48,268 nt of DNA from Candidatus Vogelbacteria bacterium RIFOXYD1_FULL_51_18 (GCA_001823095.1 MHTL01000008.1:2221-50488), one strand, 5' to 3'. Shown: positions 37,934 through 47,405, counted from the stretch's first letter. Translations and numbers: made by a program. Notes: generated by a model not told the origin, from the letters alone.

Positions 37934-38235
37934 ATGAAAGGATTTATTGATTTTATCCGCGAGCAGGGAGTGGTGGGACTGGCGGTGGCTTTATCCTAGG
38001 CGGCGCGGTGTCTAAGGTCGTCTCGGCGCTGGTGAGCGACATTGTCAACCCGTTGCTCGGCCTCGTGCTCGGTGCGGCGGGAGACCTCAAGAGCGCCTCG
38101 CTCTCCATAGGCTCGGCGACCATTCTCTACGGCGACCTCATTGTAGTAATTATTGACTTTGTGGTCATTGCGCTTGTGGTCTACTACGGCATTAGGATTA
38201 TCGGCATTGATCGACTTGACAAGAAGAAAGTGTAG
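37934..38235 (+). pseudogene. mscL: large-conductance mechanosensitive channel MscL, frameshifted near codon 19
   Basis: MKGFIDFIREQGVVGLAV then +1 shift to FILGGAVSKVVSALVSDIVNPLLGLVLG; gcggtggctttatcc probably lacks one G. Confidence 0.88.
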
Positions 38236-38253
38236 AAATATACTATTATATAC

Positions 38254-38955
38254 ATGGAAGACGCTCACATTACCGAGCGCATCAGGGGCCTCCTTGCAGA
38301 AGGGAGGCGCAAAGAGGAGATATATCAAACGCTCCTTGCGGAGGGAGTGAGTCTTGCCGACATTGAATCAGGATTTACGGGGCCCACGCAGGAGGCGGCC
38401 AAGCGCGACACGCATCAATGGGCGGTGCGGGTAATCGTGGGCATTGGCGTGCTCCTCATTGCGGCGGGCGTCTTCTCTTTCATTGCGGCAAACTGGAACG
38501 AAATCAGCCGCGCCGGGAAAGTTGGCCTCATTCTTGCCGCCATGACGCTCTCGTACGGGATTGGCTGGTACCTCAAAGAGTTCCTCGGCTACATCCGCTC
38601 GGGCGAGGCGCTCATCTTTCTCGGCTCCATCGCCTATGGTGGAGGCATCTTCCTCGTCGCCCAGCTTTTTAATGTTGCAGTAGAATGGCCGGATGGCTTT
38701 ATCCTCTGGATGCTCGGCACTCTCATTATGGCTGTCGCCGTTGATTCTTATCTCCTTTACTACCTTGCCATGCCCATTGGTGCCGCGGCGCTTGTTGGAC
38801 ATCCGCTCATCATGGTTGAGCGCTTCTGGTCAGCAGGTAGTCCGGGCGCCATCCCGATGTCCCTCGCACTTCTCATCCTTGCCGTGGCGCTTACCTTTAC
38901 AGTCGGGTGGCTCATTCGTCGGAGGATGCCGGAAGAACAGAAAAAATTCTACTAA
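38254..38955 (+). CDS. DUF2157-like membrane protein
   Basis: IGVLLIAAGVFSFIAANWNEISRAGKVGLIL, ALIFLGSIAYGGGIFLVAQLFN. Confidence 0.82.
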   Translation: MEDAHITERIRGLLAEGRRKEEIYQTLLAEGVSLADIESGFTGPTQEAAKRDTHQWAVRVIVGIGVLLIAAGVFSFIAANWNEISRAGKVGLILAAMTLSYGIGWYLKEFLGYIRSGEALIFLGSIAYGGGIFLVAQLFNVAVEWPDGFILWMLGTLIMAVAVDSYLLYYLAMPIGAAALVGHPLIMVERFWSAGSPGAIPMSLALLILAVALTFTVGWLIRRRMPEEQKKFY

Positions 38956-38959
38956 TACT

Positions 38960-40063
38960 ATGTTTGCGCTTGACTACATCCCCTTTCTCATTATCATCGC
39001 AGTCGCGATTCCGCTCCTCCTGCTCTTCTTTCTCCTGCGTCTTGTGCTCGGGTTTTTCAAAGGCAAGAGCGCGGCGGGCGTTCCCAGTGAGTGGCACCTA
39101 ATGGTAGCCAATTCCCGCGAGGATGCAGTGAGCCAAGCGCTCTTCCTCCTCTCCTTTCTCTTTCTCGGCATTACGCTCCTGCGCCTCAATCAGGAGATGA
39201 ATTACCTGCTACAGTGGCAGACGATACTCCTCATCTCATCCCTCGCCGCTCTCGCGGGCGCTTATACGTTAAAAAATGTGTATCTCCTTGCGGGCGGTCT
39301 GGTGAGCATCAGCATGTGGTGGACCACGCAGGCAGATCTCTGGGGTGAGAAAATTAACGTTGCTCCTGCATCCGTTGTTGCCGGCATCGGTCTCATTGCA
39401 ACACTTTTCTATACCTTGGGGCGCCTGCATGAGTGGAACCCGCGTGCCAAGCGCTTTGCGCTTACTTACCTTGTGTTTGGTCTCGTGTCCGCAACGGTCA
39501 TCCTTTTCATCTTCTCTACCGGCTTGGGACTCGAAGGTTTGGAAGAGCTCACCGACGGTGCGCCAATTACCCAGGTCCCGCAGGTACTCCTCTCTCTTCT
39601 TGTGTTTGCAATTGCCATTGTCGCCGCGCTTGCGATGGCGGTAATGAAGAAGCTCATCTTCCCCGGCGAGCTGGCAGGAGTGCTGATTGTTGCAGCGCTC
39701 ATTGGGAGCATCGCCTTCCTCCCCGCGCAGACGCTTGTCAAAGGTGACTCCTATGGCTTTTCGCGCGAGCTTACCAGTACGGGCATCATCTGGGCGAGCA
39801 TCTTTAACATTGCACTCCTTGCCGAGCTCGTGGGCATCGTCTTTATGGGTTACGCGCGGCGCGCCACTTGGCTCATTAACCTTGGCGCCTTGGGGCTCTT
39901 CATCTTCATCTTTACCAAATACTTTGACTGGTTCTTTAGCTTTCTCAACAAGAGCGTCTTCTTTATCGGGGCGGGGCTCCTGCTCTTCCTGCTCGGTTGG
40001 GGGATGGAACGCGGCCGCCGCCGCATGCTTGCGCGCATGCGCGCGCAAGCGCCACAGCCATGA
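38960..40063 (+). CDS. multi-pass membrane protein (DUF4401-like by context)
   Basis: many TM segments; between DUF2157 and GDYXXLXY genes; start MFALDYIPF. Confidence 0.75.
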   Translation: MFALDYIPFLIIIAVAIPLLLLFFLLRLVLGFFKGKSAAGVPSEWHLMVANSREDAVSQALFLLSFLFLGITLLRLNQEMNYLLQWQTILLISSLAALAGAYTLKNVYLLAGGLVSISMWWTTQADLWGEKINVAPASVVAGIGLIATLFYTLGRLHEWNPRAKRFALTYLVFGLVSATVILFIFSTGLGLEGLEELTDGAPITQVPQVLLSLLVFAIAIVAALAMAVMKKLIFPGELAGVLIVAALIGSIAFLPAQTLVKGDSYGFSRELTSTGIIWASIFNIALLAELVGIVFMGYARRATWLINLGALGLFIFIFTKYFDWFFSFLNKSVFFIGAGLLLFLLGWGMERGRRRMLARMRAQAPQP

Positions 40064-40647
40064 TACCCAAGAGCACAAAATTTATTCTCGCCTTTGCCCT
40101 GCAGGTCATCGTCATCCTCGGGCTCATTATCCTCAACCTCTCGGTGGTGGAGGGCGGCACCGAAGTCTTTTTGCGCATCCAGCCTGTTGACCCACGCGAC
40201 CCGCTCCGCGGCGACTATGTGAGCTTCCAGTACGAGATTTCGCGGATTAGCTACTACCAGATCAGATCCGACAGCAATACTTCTGTCCGCAATGGAGATG
40301 AGCTCTATGTGGTGTTGCGAGAGGGGAGTCCGTATTGGCACGTTGATTATGCAAGTCTTACAATGCCACCTGTTAACAACGGTCTTATTTTTATCAAGGG
40401 CCGTGTGGTTTCGGGAGGTATAGACCCATATGCTCCCCGACAAGAGCTCGCAACTTCTACGCGGTTCATACCCATTACTCAAAAAGAATTTAGAGTCTCC
40501 TACGATATTGAGCAGTACTACATCCCCGAGGGGGCGGGGAACAATGTTAGCTTTTGGAATAAAGACGCAGGCATGCGCGTGAAGGTGGACGAGCGCGGCA
40601 AAGCCATTCCCACACAACTCTACGTTGACGGCAAAAAATGGCCGTAG
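40060..40647 (+). CDS. GDYXXLXY-domain protein
   Basis: N-terminal TM; QPVDPRDPLRGDYVSFQYEIS. Confidence 0.85.
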   Translation: MIPKSTKFILAFALQVIVILGLIILNLSVVEGGTEVFLRIQPVDPRDPLRGDYVSFQYEISRISYYQIRSDSNTSVRNGDELYVVLREGSPYWHVDYASLTMPPVNNGLIFIKGRVVSGGIDPYAPRQELATSTRFIPITQKEFRVSYDIEQYYIPEGAGNNVSFWNKDAGMRVKVDERGKAIPTQLYVDGKKWP

Positions 40648-41195
40648 AAGAGAAAGCAGTTTTTGGCGGGGGATGTTTTTGGTGCACGGAGGCAGTGTTT
40701 ACAATGCTTAAGGGGGTGAGTGCGGTAATGCCCGGCTATGCGACAAGTAATTCAAAAGATGCTAAAGAAGCCCCTAGTTATGAAGAAGTGAGTACAAGGG
40801 AGACGAATTATGTGGAATCGGTAGAGATTAGCTACGACCCAAGCATAACGACTTACCGCGAACTTCTTGACGTATTTTTTGCCTCTCACGACCCTACAAC
40901 ACTCAACCGGCAGGACAATGATGTGGGATCACAGTACCGCTCGGTAATTTTTTACCACGATGATGCAGAGCGCAAAGAAGTAGAGAAATATATAGAAAAG
41001 TGCCAGGTATCAGGCGCCAAGTATCAAGGGAGGAAAATTGTGACAGCGGTTGAGCCGCTGGTGAAATTTTACCCGGCGGAGGACTACCACCATGACTACT
41101 TTGCAACACATAAGAACGCGCCCTATTGCCAGCTCATCATTGAACCGAAGCTGGAAAAGATTAAAAGCGCATTTGCTGATAAGATACAAAAATGA
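40638..41195 (+). CDS. msrA: peptide-methionine (S)-S-oxide reductase
   Basis: AVFGGGCFWCTEAVF, GSQYRSVIFYHDD. Confidence 0.96.
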   Translation: MAVEEKAVFGGGCFWCTEAVFTMLKGVSAVMPGYATSNSKDAKEAPSYEEVSTRETNYVESVEISYDPSITTYRELLDVFFASHDPTTLNRQDNDVGSQYRSVIFYHDDAERKEVEKYIEKCQVSGAKYQGRKIVTAVEPLVKFYPAEDYHHDYFATHKNAPYCQLIIEPKLEKIKSAFADKIQK

Positions 41196-41566
41196 AAAAG
41201 GACGAAGAACTGTCGCCAGACCTGCGACGCGTGGCGCGGGAGGGAGGAACGGAGACGCCCGGGAGCGGCAAGTATCTGCATGAGAAGGCAAAAGGCATGT
41301 ACCATTGCGCCGTCTGCGGCGCGGAGCTTTTCTCATCCGAAACAAAATTTGATTCCGGCACCGGCTGGCCTAGCTTTACCGAGCCAGTGAATCTAGAACA
41401 GATAGAGTTACGTGATGATAGTAGTGAGGGAATGCAGCGTACCGAGATACGCTGCAAGAACTGCGGCGCGCATCTCGGGCATGTATTCAACGATCTGCCC
41501 GACGGCAAGGCGGGCAAGCGCTATTGCATCAATTCAGTCTGTCTGGACTTGGAGAAAAAGGACTAG
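41192..41566 (+). CDS. msrB: peptide-methionine (R)-S-oxide reductase
   Basis: YHCAVCGAELFSSETKFDSGTGWPSF, RCKNCGAHLGHVF, RYCINSVCL. Confidence 0.96.
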   Translation: MKKDEELSPDLRRVAREGGTETPGSGKYLHEKAKGMYHCAVCGAELFSSETKFDSGTGWPSFTEPVNLEQIELRDDSSEGMQRTEIRCKNCGAHLGHVFNDLPDGKAGKRYCINSVCLDLEKKD

Positions 41567-41775
41567 GAGCCGCCGAAAATTTTTTTAATGCGCTCCGCGT
41601 GCTTAGGCCAGCGGGCGCTGATCTTATCTTGGAGCACCACCCGCCATCCGAGGAGCTCTAAACCCACAATACCGAGCCACGCGCCGGGAGTGAGTGGCGT
41701 AACGAGCGCAATGAGCCCGAGGATAAGGAGCAGGACCCCGAGCGTTTTTTTGAGAACGAGTTTCGTCCTTTGCAT
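41563..41775 (-). CDS. small PGPGW-like transmembrane protein
   Basis: LGLIALVTPLTPGAWLGIVGLELLGWR. Confidence 0.65.
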   Translation of the reverse strand: MQRTKLVLKKTLGVLLLILGLIALVTPLTPGAWLGIVGLELLGWRVVLQDKISARWPKHAERIKKIFGGS

Positions 41776-41800
41776 GCTCGCATGATAGACTTATTGCAGT

Positions 41801-42325
41801 ATGGCGTCAAAGAAGGAAACCTTTGCCCTCTATGTGCGGACATTTGTCTTTGGCGTGGAAGACAGTCTTGTTTCAACTGTGGGGCTCCTCTCGGGAGTGG
41901 CGCTTGCGGGGGCAAGCCGCAATACCATCCTGCTCTCCGGATCCATTCTCATCTTTGTTGAGGCCTTCTCTATGGGAGTGGGGAGTCTCCTCTCCGAGCA
42001 CCAGGCCGAGAAGTACCTTGCTCGCCGCGATGTGCCCATCCTGCACTCGGCTATCGCCGGTGTGTTGATGTTCATCTCCTACCTCGGGGCGGGGTTCATC
42101 CCCCTCGCCCCTTATCTTTATTATGAAAATCATACGGCAGTGATACTCTCCATCGCGTTTGCTCTCCTCGCCCTCTTTGTGCTCGGGTTGGTGAGCGCTG
42201 CCATCTTCAAGACTCGCCTGTTGCGCAATGCCTTTGAGATGCTTATTATTGGAGGGCTCGCTATCGTGGTGGGCATCGCCGTCGGGCGCCTTGTAGAGGG
42301 CGGGCTTCTCACAGTGGGTCTTTAG
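41801..42325 (+). CDS. VIT1/CCC1-family membrane transporter
   Basis: GVEDSLVSTVGLLSGVALAG, EAFSMGVGSLLSEHQAEKYL. Confidence 0.85.
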   Translation: MASKKETFALYVRTFVFGVEDSLVSTVGLLSGVALAGASRNTILLSGSILIFVEAFSMGVGSLLSEHQAEKYLARRDVPILHSAIAGVLMFISYLGAGFIPLAPYLYYENHTAVILSIAFALLALFVLGLVSAAIFKTRLLRNAFEMLIIGGLAIVVGIAVGRLVEGGLLTVGL

Positions 42326-42326
42326 C

Positions 42327-42401
42327 GCGCCTTTAGCTCAGTGGTAGAGCGTTCGCTTCACACGCGAAAGGCCGTAGGTTCAATCCCTACAAGGCGCACC
42401 A
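42327..42401 (+). tRNA. tRNA-Val (CAC), CCA encoded
   Basis: loop TTCACAC; acceptor GCGCCTT/AAGGCGC. Confidence 0.92.
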
Positions 42402-42492
42402 TGGAATAAAAAAGGGTTATAGGTTCAATAACTTGGTAGCACTGAAATCAGGGGACTTGGTACAGATTGTATGTATGAGAGATAGTAACATC

Positions 42493-42518
42493 ATCCTTAT
42501 AAACTTGAGTATGTAAGG
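42493..42518. promoter_or_regulatory. imperfect dyad upstream of the HTH gene (approximate coordinates)
   Basis: CCTTATAAACTTGAGTATGTAAGG; related CCTTACAAACTGGAGTTTATGAGT after the gene at ~42830-42854. Confidence 0.5.
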
Positions 42519-42539
42519 GTATGGTTTTATACTGTGAGT

Positions 42540-42824
42540 ATGGGAAAAGCAAAAACCGCGCGGCAGATGGAGCGGCATTTGAAGGGAATAGCAAATCACT
42601 ACCGCATTGAAATTTTGCTGTACATCTCCGCGCACGAAGGAGTAACACTTGATGAAATTATTGAAGCCATTAAAGCGAACGAAAAAACACTTGGCGAGCA
42701 CACAAGGCGACTCCAGCAGGCAGGACTGATTAACAAAAGATATCGTGGTAAGTTTGTTGAGCATTCCCTCTCTCCCTATGGGAAAACGGCTGTCAATTTC
42801 TTAAAATTATTTCAACATATTTAA
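42540..42824 (+). CDS. ArsR-like winged-helix regulator
   Basis: ERHLKGIANHYRIEILLYISAHEGVTLDEIIEAIKANEKTLGEHTRRLQQAGLINKRYRGKFVEHSLSPYG. Confidence 0.8.
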   Translation: MGKAKTARQMERHLKGIANHYRIEILLYISAHEGVTLDEIIEAIKANEKTLGEHTRRLQQAGLINKRYRGKFVEHSLSPYGKTAVNFLKLFQHI

Positions 42825-42874
42825 AATATCCTTACAAACTGGAGTTTATGAGTATTATTATAAGTGGATGATAA

Positions 42875-43705
42875 TTAATCTACCCCGCGGATTTTTATTG
42901 AGAAGTTAGGGTCATCTACGTACTTTTCTGCGCGGATGTTAATGAGGTAGCGCTCGCGCGCTTGTTCAAACGGCAGTTCGGTGTCAATGAGCCCGAGGGT
43001 GTACGCGAGCCGGTCCGAGTTCTTGGGGAAGAAGACCTGCAGGCTGAAGGAGGGGACGCGCCCGGGCGCAATGTTGTTGATGTGCCGGACAATGTTGGTG
43101 GTGCAGGTGTTGAAGAGCGTGTTATAAAATTCCGGCTCCTCTTTCAAGGTATTAGCGCGCTTGAGCATGCTCACCAGGAGCTCGCGCGCCTTATCCTGTG
43201 TTGCCTTGCCCGGGTAGAGGTAGACGAGGTCTTTGCGGTAATTTGAGCGCAGTTTAATCACATCGCGCTCGTCGGCAATCACATACATGAGTTCGTAGCG
43301 ATTGAAGAATCCCTTGAGCGCGCTGAAGCGCTCGCCTTTTTCTTTTCTGATTTCTACCGAGATGGCAAGGAATTGATTTCCTTCGAATTCAAAACTCAAA
43401 AAAGTGTGCGCCGAGCCGGGGACGCCTGAAAAGGGCTCCACCACATACCACACCCGCGATAGTTGCCGCAGGTCAAACTTTTTGTCGTAATAGCGAGGCG
43501 TGTAGCTTGTTGTTGATGCGTAGACGAAGTTGCGTATGTTATAGACGGTGACTATGTTTCCCTTAATCTCCGCAGATGGGAGCACCGCTTGGTCGATATT
43601 CCATTCTCTATTATTTGAAGGCTCTCCGATCTGAAGCATTGCCGCATACGCAAGCGCCAACACAGCAAGAGGGATGAGCACATATTTACATACCTTGCGG
43701 AGCAT
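42875..43705 (-). CDS. DUF4105-like (Lnb N-terminal domain) protein
   Basis: FVYASTTSYTPRYYDKKFDLRQLSRVWYVVEPFSGVPGSAHTFLSFEFEGNQFLAISVEIRKEKGE; FNTCTTNIVRHIN. Confidence 0.82.
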   Translation of the reverse strand: MLRKVCKYVLIPLAVLALAYAAMLQIGEPSNNREWNIDQAVLPSAEIKGNIVTVYNIRNFVYASTTSYTPRYYDKKFDLRQLSRVWYVVEPFSGVPGSAHTFLSFEFEGNQFLAISVEIRKEKGERFSALKGFFNRYELMYVIADERDVIKLRSNYRKDLVYLYPGKATQDKARELLVSMLKRANTLKEEPEFYNTLFNTCTTNIVRHINNIAPGRVPSFSLQVFFPKNSDRLAYTLGLIDTELPFEQARERYLINIRAEKYVDDPNFSIKIRGVD

Positions 43706-43744
43706 ATACGCTATTCTAGCATTTTGTGCTATACTAGGCTTGTT

Positions 43745-44158
43745 ATGAAATCAGCGCTGTCAGTACTGCTTATTGCAAGTCTTATCGGCATTGCCGCGCT
43801 GGGGGCTTTAAGTGTGCACGCAGGCATGCAGGACCACGACGGTAACTGCGCAATAGCGCTCGCGCAGGGCACAGACTGCCCCAGACAGGCAAATCCTCTT
43901 GACTACGCTTCTTTTCACATTGGCGCATTCAAGAATTTTTCACTGGCTACAGTGGGCGCCCTCTTTGCGCTTCTTGCCGCAGTTGTGGCGGGTGTTGCTG
44001 TGCGAGTAAATAGGGACTTAAGTACGCTTTTACATCCTCGGGTGGCCTATGCTCGATATCTGAAAGATTCTGTGGTTTATGTGCCTCAATGTGGATTTAT
44101 CCATTGGCTCGCGCTTCACGAAAATAGTCCAGCTTCTCTCCCTAGGGCAGCGATGTAA
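43745..44158 (+). CDS. hypothetical membrane protein
   Basis: two TM segments; -10 TATACT at 43730. Confidence 0.65.
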   Translation: MKSALSVLLIASLIGIAALGALSVHAGMQDHDGNCAIALAQGTDCPRQANPLDYASFHIGAFKNFSLATVGALFALLAAVVAGVAVRVNRDLSTLLHPRVAYARYLKDSVVYVPQCGFIHWLALHENSPASLPRAAM

Positions 44159-44237
44159 ACAGGTGTATTTTTGCCTGTTCGCTGCTGTCCAATCCCTTAT
44201 AAAGGGATTTTTAGTTGCACAATAAATCATCACACAT

Positions 44238-44756
44238 ATGAACAAAGTAATTATCGGCATCGTTATCACACTTATCGCACTTGGCGGCATTATTTGGGTT
44301 GCGCGTCCGAGTGCGCAAAACGCTGCTCCGTCTCCCCGCGCCTCTGGCGGGACACTGCGCGTAGAAGGTGAGAGCTCTTACAATTTTGGCAGTATCTCCA
44401 TGGCAGCTGGCACCGTATCCCGCATCTTTACCCTGCGCAATACCGGCACCGGCGCGCTTACTATTAAAAAAATCTATACGTCGTGCATGTGCACTACCGC
44501 ACTACTGCGTCTGGGAGGCGCTGCAAGCAGTTCGGGAGAACTTAAACAGTTTGGACCTTTTGGTATGCCCGGGCACGGCGCTGTACCATCCATTAACCAG
44601 CAAATCGGACCGAGTGAGGCGGCGACGGTTGATATCGTCTTTGACCCGGCGGCACATGGCCCGGCCGGAGTCGGGCGGATAGAGCGAGTCGTTACCATAG
44701 AGAATGATGCCGGAGACCCGGTGGAACTCTCATTCAGCGCGCAAGTGACCCCATAG
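44238..44756 (+). CDS. DUF1573-domain extracytoplasmic protein
   Basis: YNFGSISMAAGTVSRIFTLRNTGTGALTIKKIYTSCMCTTALL. Confidence 0.85.
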   Translation: MNKVIIGIVITLIALGGIIWVARPSAQNAAPSPRASGGTLRVEGESSYNFGSISMAAGTVSRIFTLRNTGTGALTIKKIYTSCMCTTALLRLGGAASSSGELKQFGPFGMPGHGAVPSINQQIGPSEAATVDIVFDPAAHGPAGVGRIERVVTIENDAGDPVELSFSAQVTP

Positions 44757-44764
44757 TCTACACT

Positions 44765-45547
44765 ATGAGTAAAAAATTAACCGCACTTATCATGGCTGGT
44801 GCACTGCTTGTCGCCGCAGTACTCTTCTTCAGAATGGGGAACATCGGCACCGGCGCACTCTGGAGCATCAGCAATGAGGGTAGTTGGCTCCTCCCGCTGG
44901 TGCTCGTTGCGGCGCTGATTGACAGCATCAACCCCTGCGCCTTCGGCATCCTTCTCTTGACCGTGGCCTTTCTCCTCTCCATAGGGAAGGCGCGCCTCGG
45001 CATCCTTAAAATCGGAGGGGCCTACGTCATAGGCATCCTTGCAGTGTACTTCCTTATCGGGCTAGGTATCTTACAGGCGCTCCACCTTTTTAACACGCCG
45101 CACTTCATGGCAAAGCTCGGCGCAGGTCTCTTGATTGTTCTTGGTGCCATCAATCTTATCAGCGAATTCTTCCCCTCATTTCCGCTTAAGCCCCGCATCC
45201 CCCACGCGGCACACAAAAAGATGGCGGAGCTGATGGAGAAGGCGTCCATCCCTACCGCATTTGTTTTGGGTGCGCTCGTAGGTCTCTGTGAGTTCCCTTG
45301 TACCGGCGGACCCTATCTCATGGTGCTTGGGCTCTTGCATGACAATACGACCTACCTCACTGGCGTGGGCTATCTCATTCTCTATAACGCTGTTTTCATC
45401 ATCCCCCTCGTCATCGTGCTCCTTATTGCAAGTGATGCTACGCTTGTGGAAAAGGTAAGAGCATGGAAGCAGTCGGAGACAAAGCACATGAGACTATGGG
45501 GCGGTATTGCCATGATTATTCTGGGTCTTAGCATCTTTCTCCTCTAA
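44765..45547 (+). CDS. CcdA/DsbD-like thiol:disulfide electron transporter
   Basis: ALIDSINPCAFGILLLTVAFLLSIGK, GLCEFPCTGGPYLMVLGLL. Confidence 0.88.
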   Translation: MSKKLTALIMAGALLVAAVLFFRMGNIGTGALWSISNEGSWLLPLVLVAALIDSINPCAFGILLLTVAFLLSIGKARLGILKIGGAYVIGILAVYFLIGLGILQALHLFNTPHFMAKLGAGLLIVLGAINLISEFFPSFPLKPRIPHAAHKKMAELMEKASIPTAFVLGALVGLCEFPCTGGPYLMVLGLLHDNTTYLTGVGYLILYNAVFIIPLVIVLLIASDATLVEKVRAWKQSETKHMRLWGGIAMIILGLSIFLL

Positions 45548-45553
45548 TACACC

Positions 45554-46057
45554 ATGACTACTATCACTAAACAACAGTTTGACGCAGTGCTTGAAAAAGT
45601 TGAACAACTGAAGCGCTCCGGCGACATTGACCTCTCAAGTGAAGAGGACTTGAGCATTGCCATTATGAATCTCTTGAGCTTGGAAGAGCACTTCTTTTTC
45701 ACCGCAGAAAAAACCAAGAAGCCAGAGTATCTTACTCTCTTACATGAAGCACGCACCGTGCGACGAGAACTACTCGCTACCATGATGGATGCAAACGAGG
45801 GCGAAACGTGGTGCATTGCCAAACATCTCCTCGCAGCCACCATGCGGCTGATTGAAGTGGGCACCAAGCTTCAGAGCGGTAATAAAAGCGCGGATGCGCA
45901 GGCGATGTTTGACCGCGCGTATAAGCTCTACACGCTCTTTTGGGCTCTGCGACTTAAACTTGTTGACGTATCCGGACTTAAAGCGGCAGAAGGAGGTAAA
46001 CCATGGACGCTTGAAACTATTATGAATAAATTAGTTGATTGCTGCGATGAAAAATAA
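45554..46057 (+). CDS. hypothetical helical protein
   Basis: 167 aa; overlaps next start. Confidence 0.65.
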   Translation: MTTITKQQFDAVLEKVEQLKRSGDIDLSSEEDLSIAIMNLLSLEEHFFFTAEKTKKPEYLTLLHEARTVRRELLATMMDANEGETWCIAKHLLAATMRLIEVGTKLQSGNKSADAQAMFDRAYKLYTLFWALRLKLVDVSGLKAAEGGKPWTLETIMNKLVDCCDEK

Positions 46058-46907
46058 CCCATTACTCCCTGCGAGCATCGTTCTTGCTGCGTTCATTCTT
46101 GCGGGAACGTGGCTCTATGTCTCTGGACCTGTAGTAAAGTCCGAGCCAGCCGCGGTGGCAGAAGAGACTATCCTCCCGCCGGAGGGTGTGGAATTGCCTG
46201 TTTCGTGGGGTGACCTCGGAGCGCAATTGCTGGCCACAGGGGTCATTGACCGGCAGAAGTTTGATGCCCTATACAAGGGCCGCGGCGGCCTTAGCGAGAA
46301 GGAGCGCGTACTTCTCGAAGAAGAGAGTGTACAGAGACTGCGCATAACGCCAGAGAACGCGCCCTTCTTTCTCAACCTTTTTTGGGCGCTAGGATTGGGG
46401 AACAAGAACACTATACTGGAGAAAGGCGAGATGACTAATCCGGAGTATGGAGGAGCGGGTAACTTTGCTTCCACCGGCGGATGGACGCTTGCCAAGGGAG
46501 ACGCGATGGATCACTACAGCGCGCACCCCTTCATAATGCTCTCGAGAGAACATCAGGAACTTGTTGAACGCGTAAGCAAAGGTATCTACCGCCCCTGTTG
46601 TAATAATTCCACTCACTTTCCCGACTGCAATCATGGCATGGCAATGCTGGGACTCCTTGAGCTCATGGCGAGTCAAGGGGTGAGCGAGGAGGATATGTAT
46701 AAAACAGCGCTTGTCGTTAATGCGTACTGGTTCCCCGATACCTACCTTACCATTGCGCGCTATCTTGCCGCGCAGGGTGTAAAATGGGAGGACGCCGACC
46801 CTAAAAAACTTCTCGGCGCGGAATACTCAAGCGGCTCCGGCTACCAGCAGATTCTCACGCACGTAGCCCCGCTGGAGGGGGGAAGCGGCGGCGGATGCAG
46901 TGTGTAA
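46047..46907 (+). CDS. Cys-rich extracytoplasmic hypothetical protein
   Basis: signal/TM anchor; IYRPCCNNSTHFPDCNHGMAMLGLLELMASQGV; C-terminal GGGCSV. Confidence 0.7.
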   Translation: MKNNPLLPASIVLAAFILAGTWLYVSGPVVKSEPAAVAEETILPPEGVELPVSWGDLGAQLLATGVIDRQKFDALYKGRGGLSEKERVLLEEESVQRLRITPENAPFFLNLFWALGLGNKNTILEKGEMTNPEYGGAGNFASTGGWTLAKGDAMDHYSAHPFIMLSREHQELVERVSKGIYRPCCNNSTHFPDCNHGMAMLGLLELMASQGVSEEDMYKTALVVNAYWFPDTYLTIARYLAAQGVKWEDADPKKLLGAEYSSGSGYQQILTHVAPLEGGSGGGCSV

Positions 46908-46954
46908 GAGAAAAAGATTATCAGATGGATTATTAGCTCTCATAGATAAATACT

Positions 46955-47218
46955 ATGGAAAGACTCTCACTCACATCGTACGTCTGGAAGTGCATACTCG
47001 GCGCAGAAGTCATCTATACACTCTGCCTTATCGGCGGATATCTGCCCTGGCGCACCCAGAGGGGGATTGAACTGCACCACACGCTTTTTGAGACCTTGCC
47101 CGGCTTTGTGTGGGGCAACAGCACAAGCATACTCTGGGGAGCGCTTGCTATAGCGGTGTTCGCGGTTTTCTTTGGCTCCTACATGGTCTGGATGCACAAC
47201 TCAAGCTTAATCAAATAA
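46955..47218 (+). CDS. small membrane protein, two TM
   Basis: 87 aa ORF with conserved gene-cluster spacing. Confidence 0.6.
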   Translation: MERLSLTSYVWKCILGAEVIYTLCLIGGYLPWRTQRGIELHHTLFETLPGFVWGNSTSILWGALAIAVFAVFFGSYMVWMHNSSLIK

Positions 47219-47231
47219 TAAGTGTAGGATT

Positions 47232-47405
47232 ATGAATAGCAGTAATCTTACAAAATCAATTTTCTTTGGAACATTGGCTGGCGGGCACCACAGAGAAGGG
47301 GTGCTCTCATTCAGCCGACTAACGTCTGCTCCAAAATCAATAGAGTTAAAAATTACTGGAATAGCCGATACAATCAGAACTTTTACATGGCAATTAGATA
47401 AATAA
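47232..47405 (+). CDS. 57-aa hypothetical, possibly C-terminal remnant of a larger secreted protein
   Basis: MNSSNLTKSIFFGTLAGGHHREGVLSFSRLTSAPKSIELKITGIADTIRTFTWQLDK read by eye. Confidence 0.4.
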   Translation: MNSSNLTKSIFFGTLAGGHHREGVLSFSRLTSAPKSIELKITGIADTIRTFTWQLDK

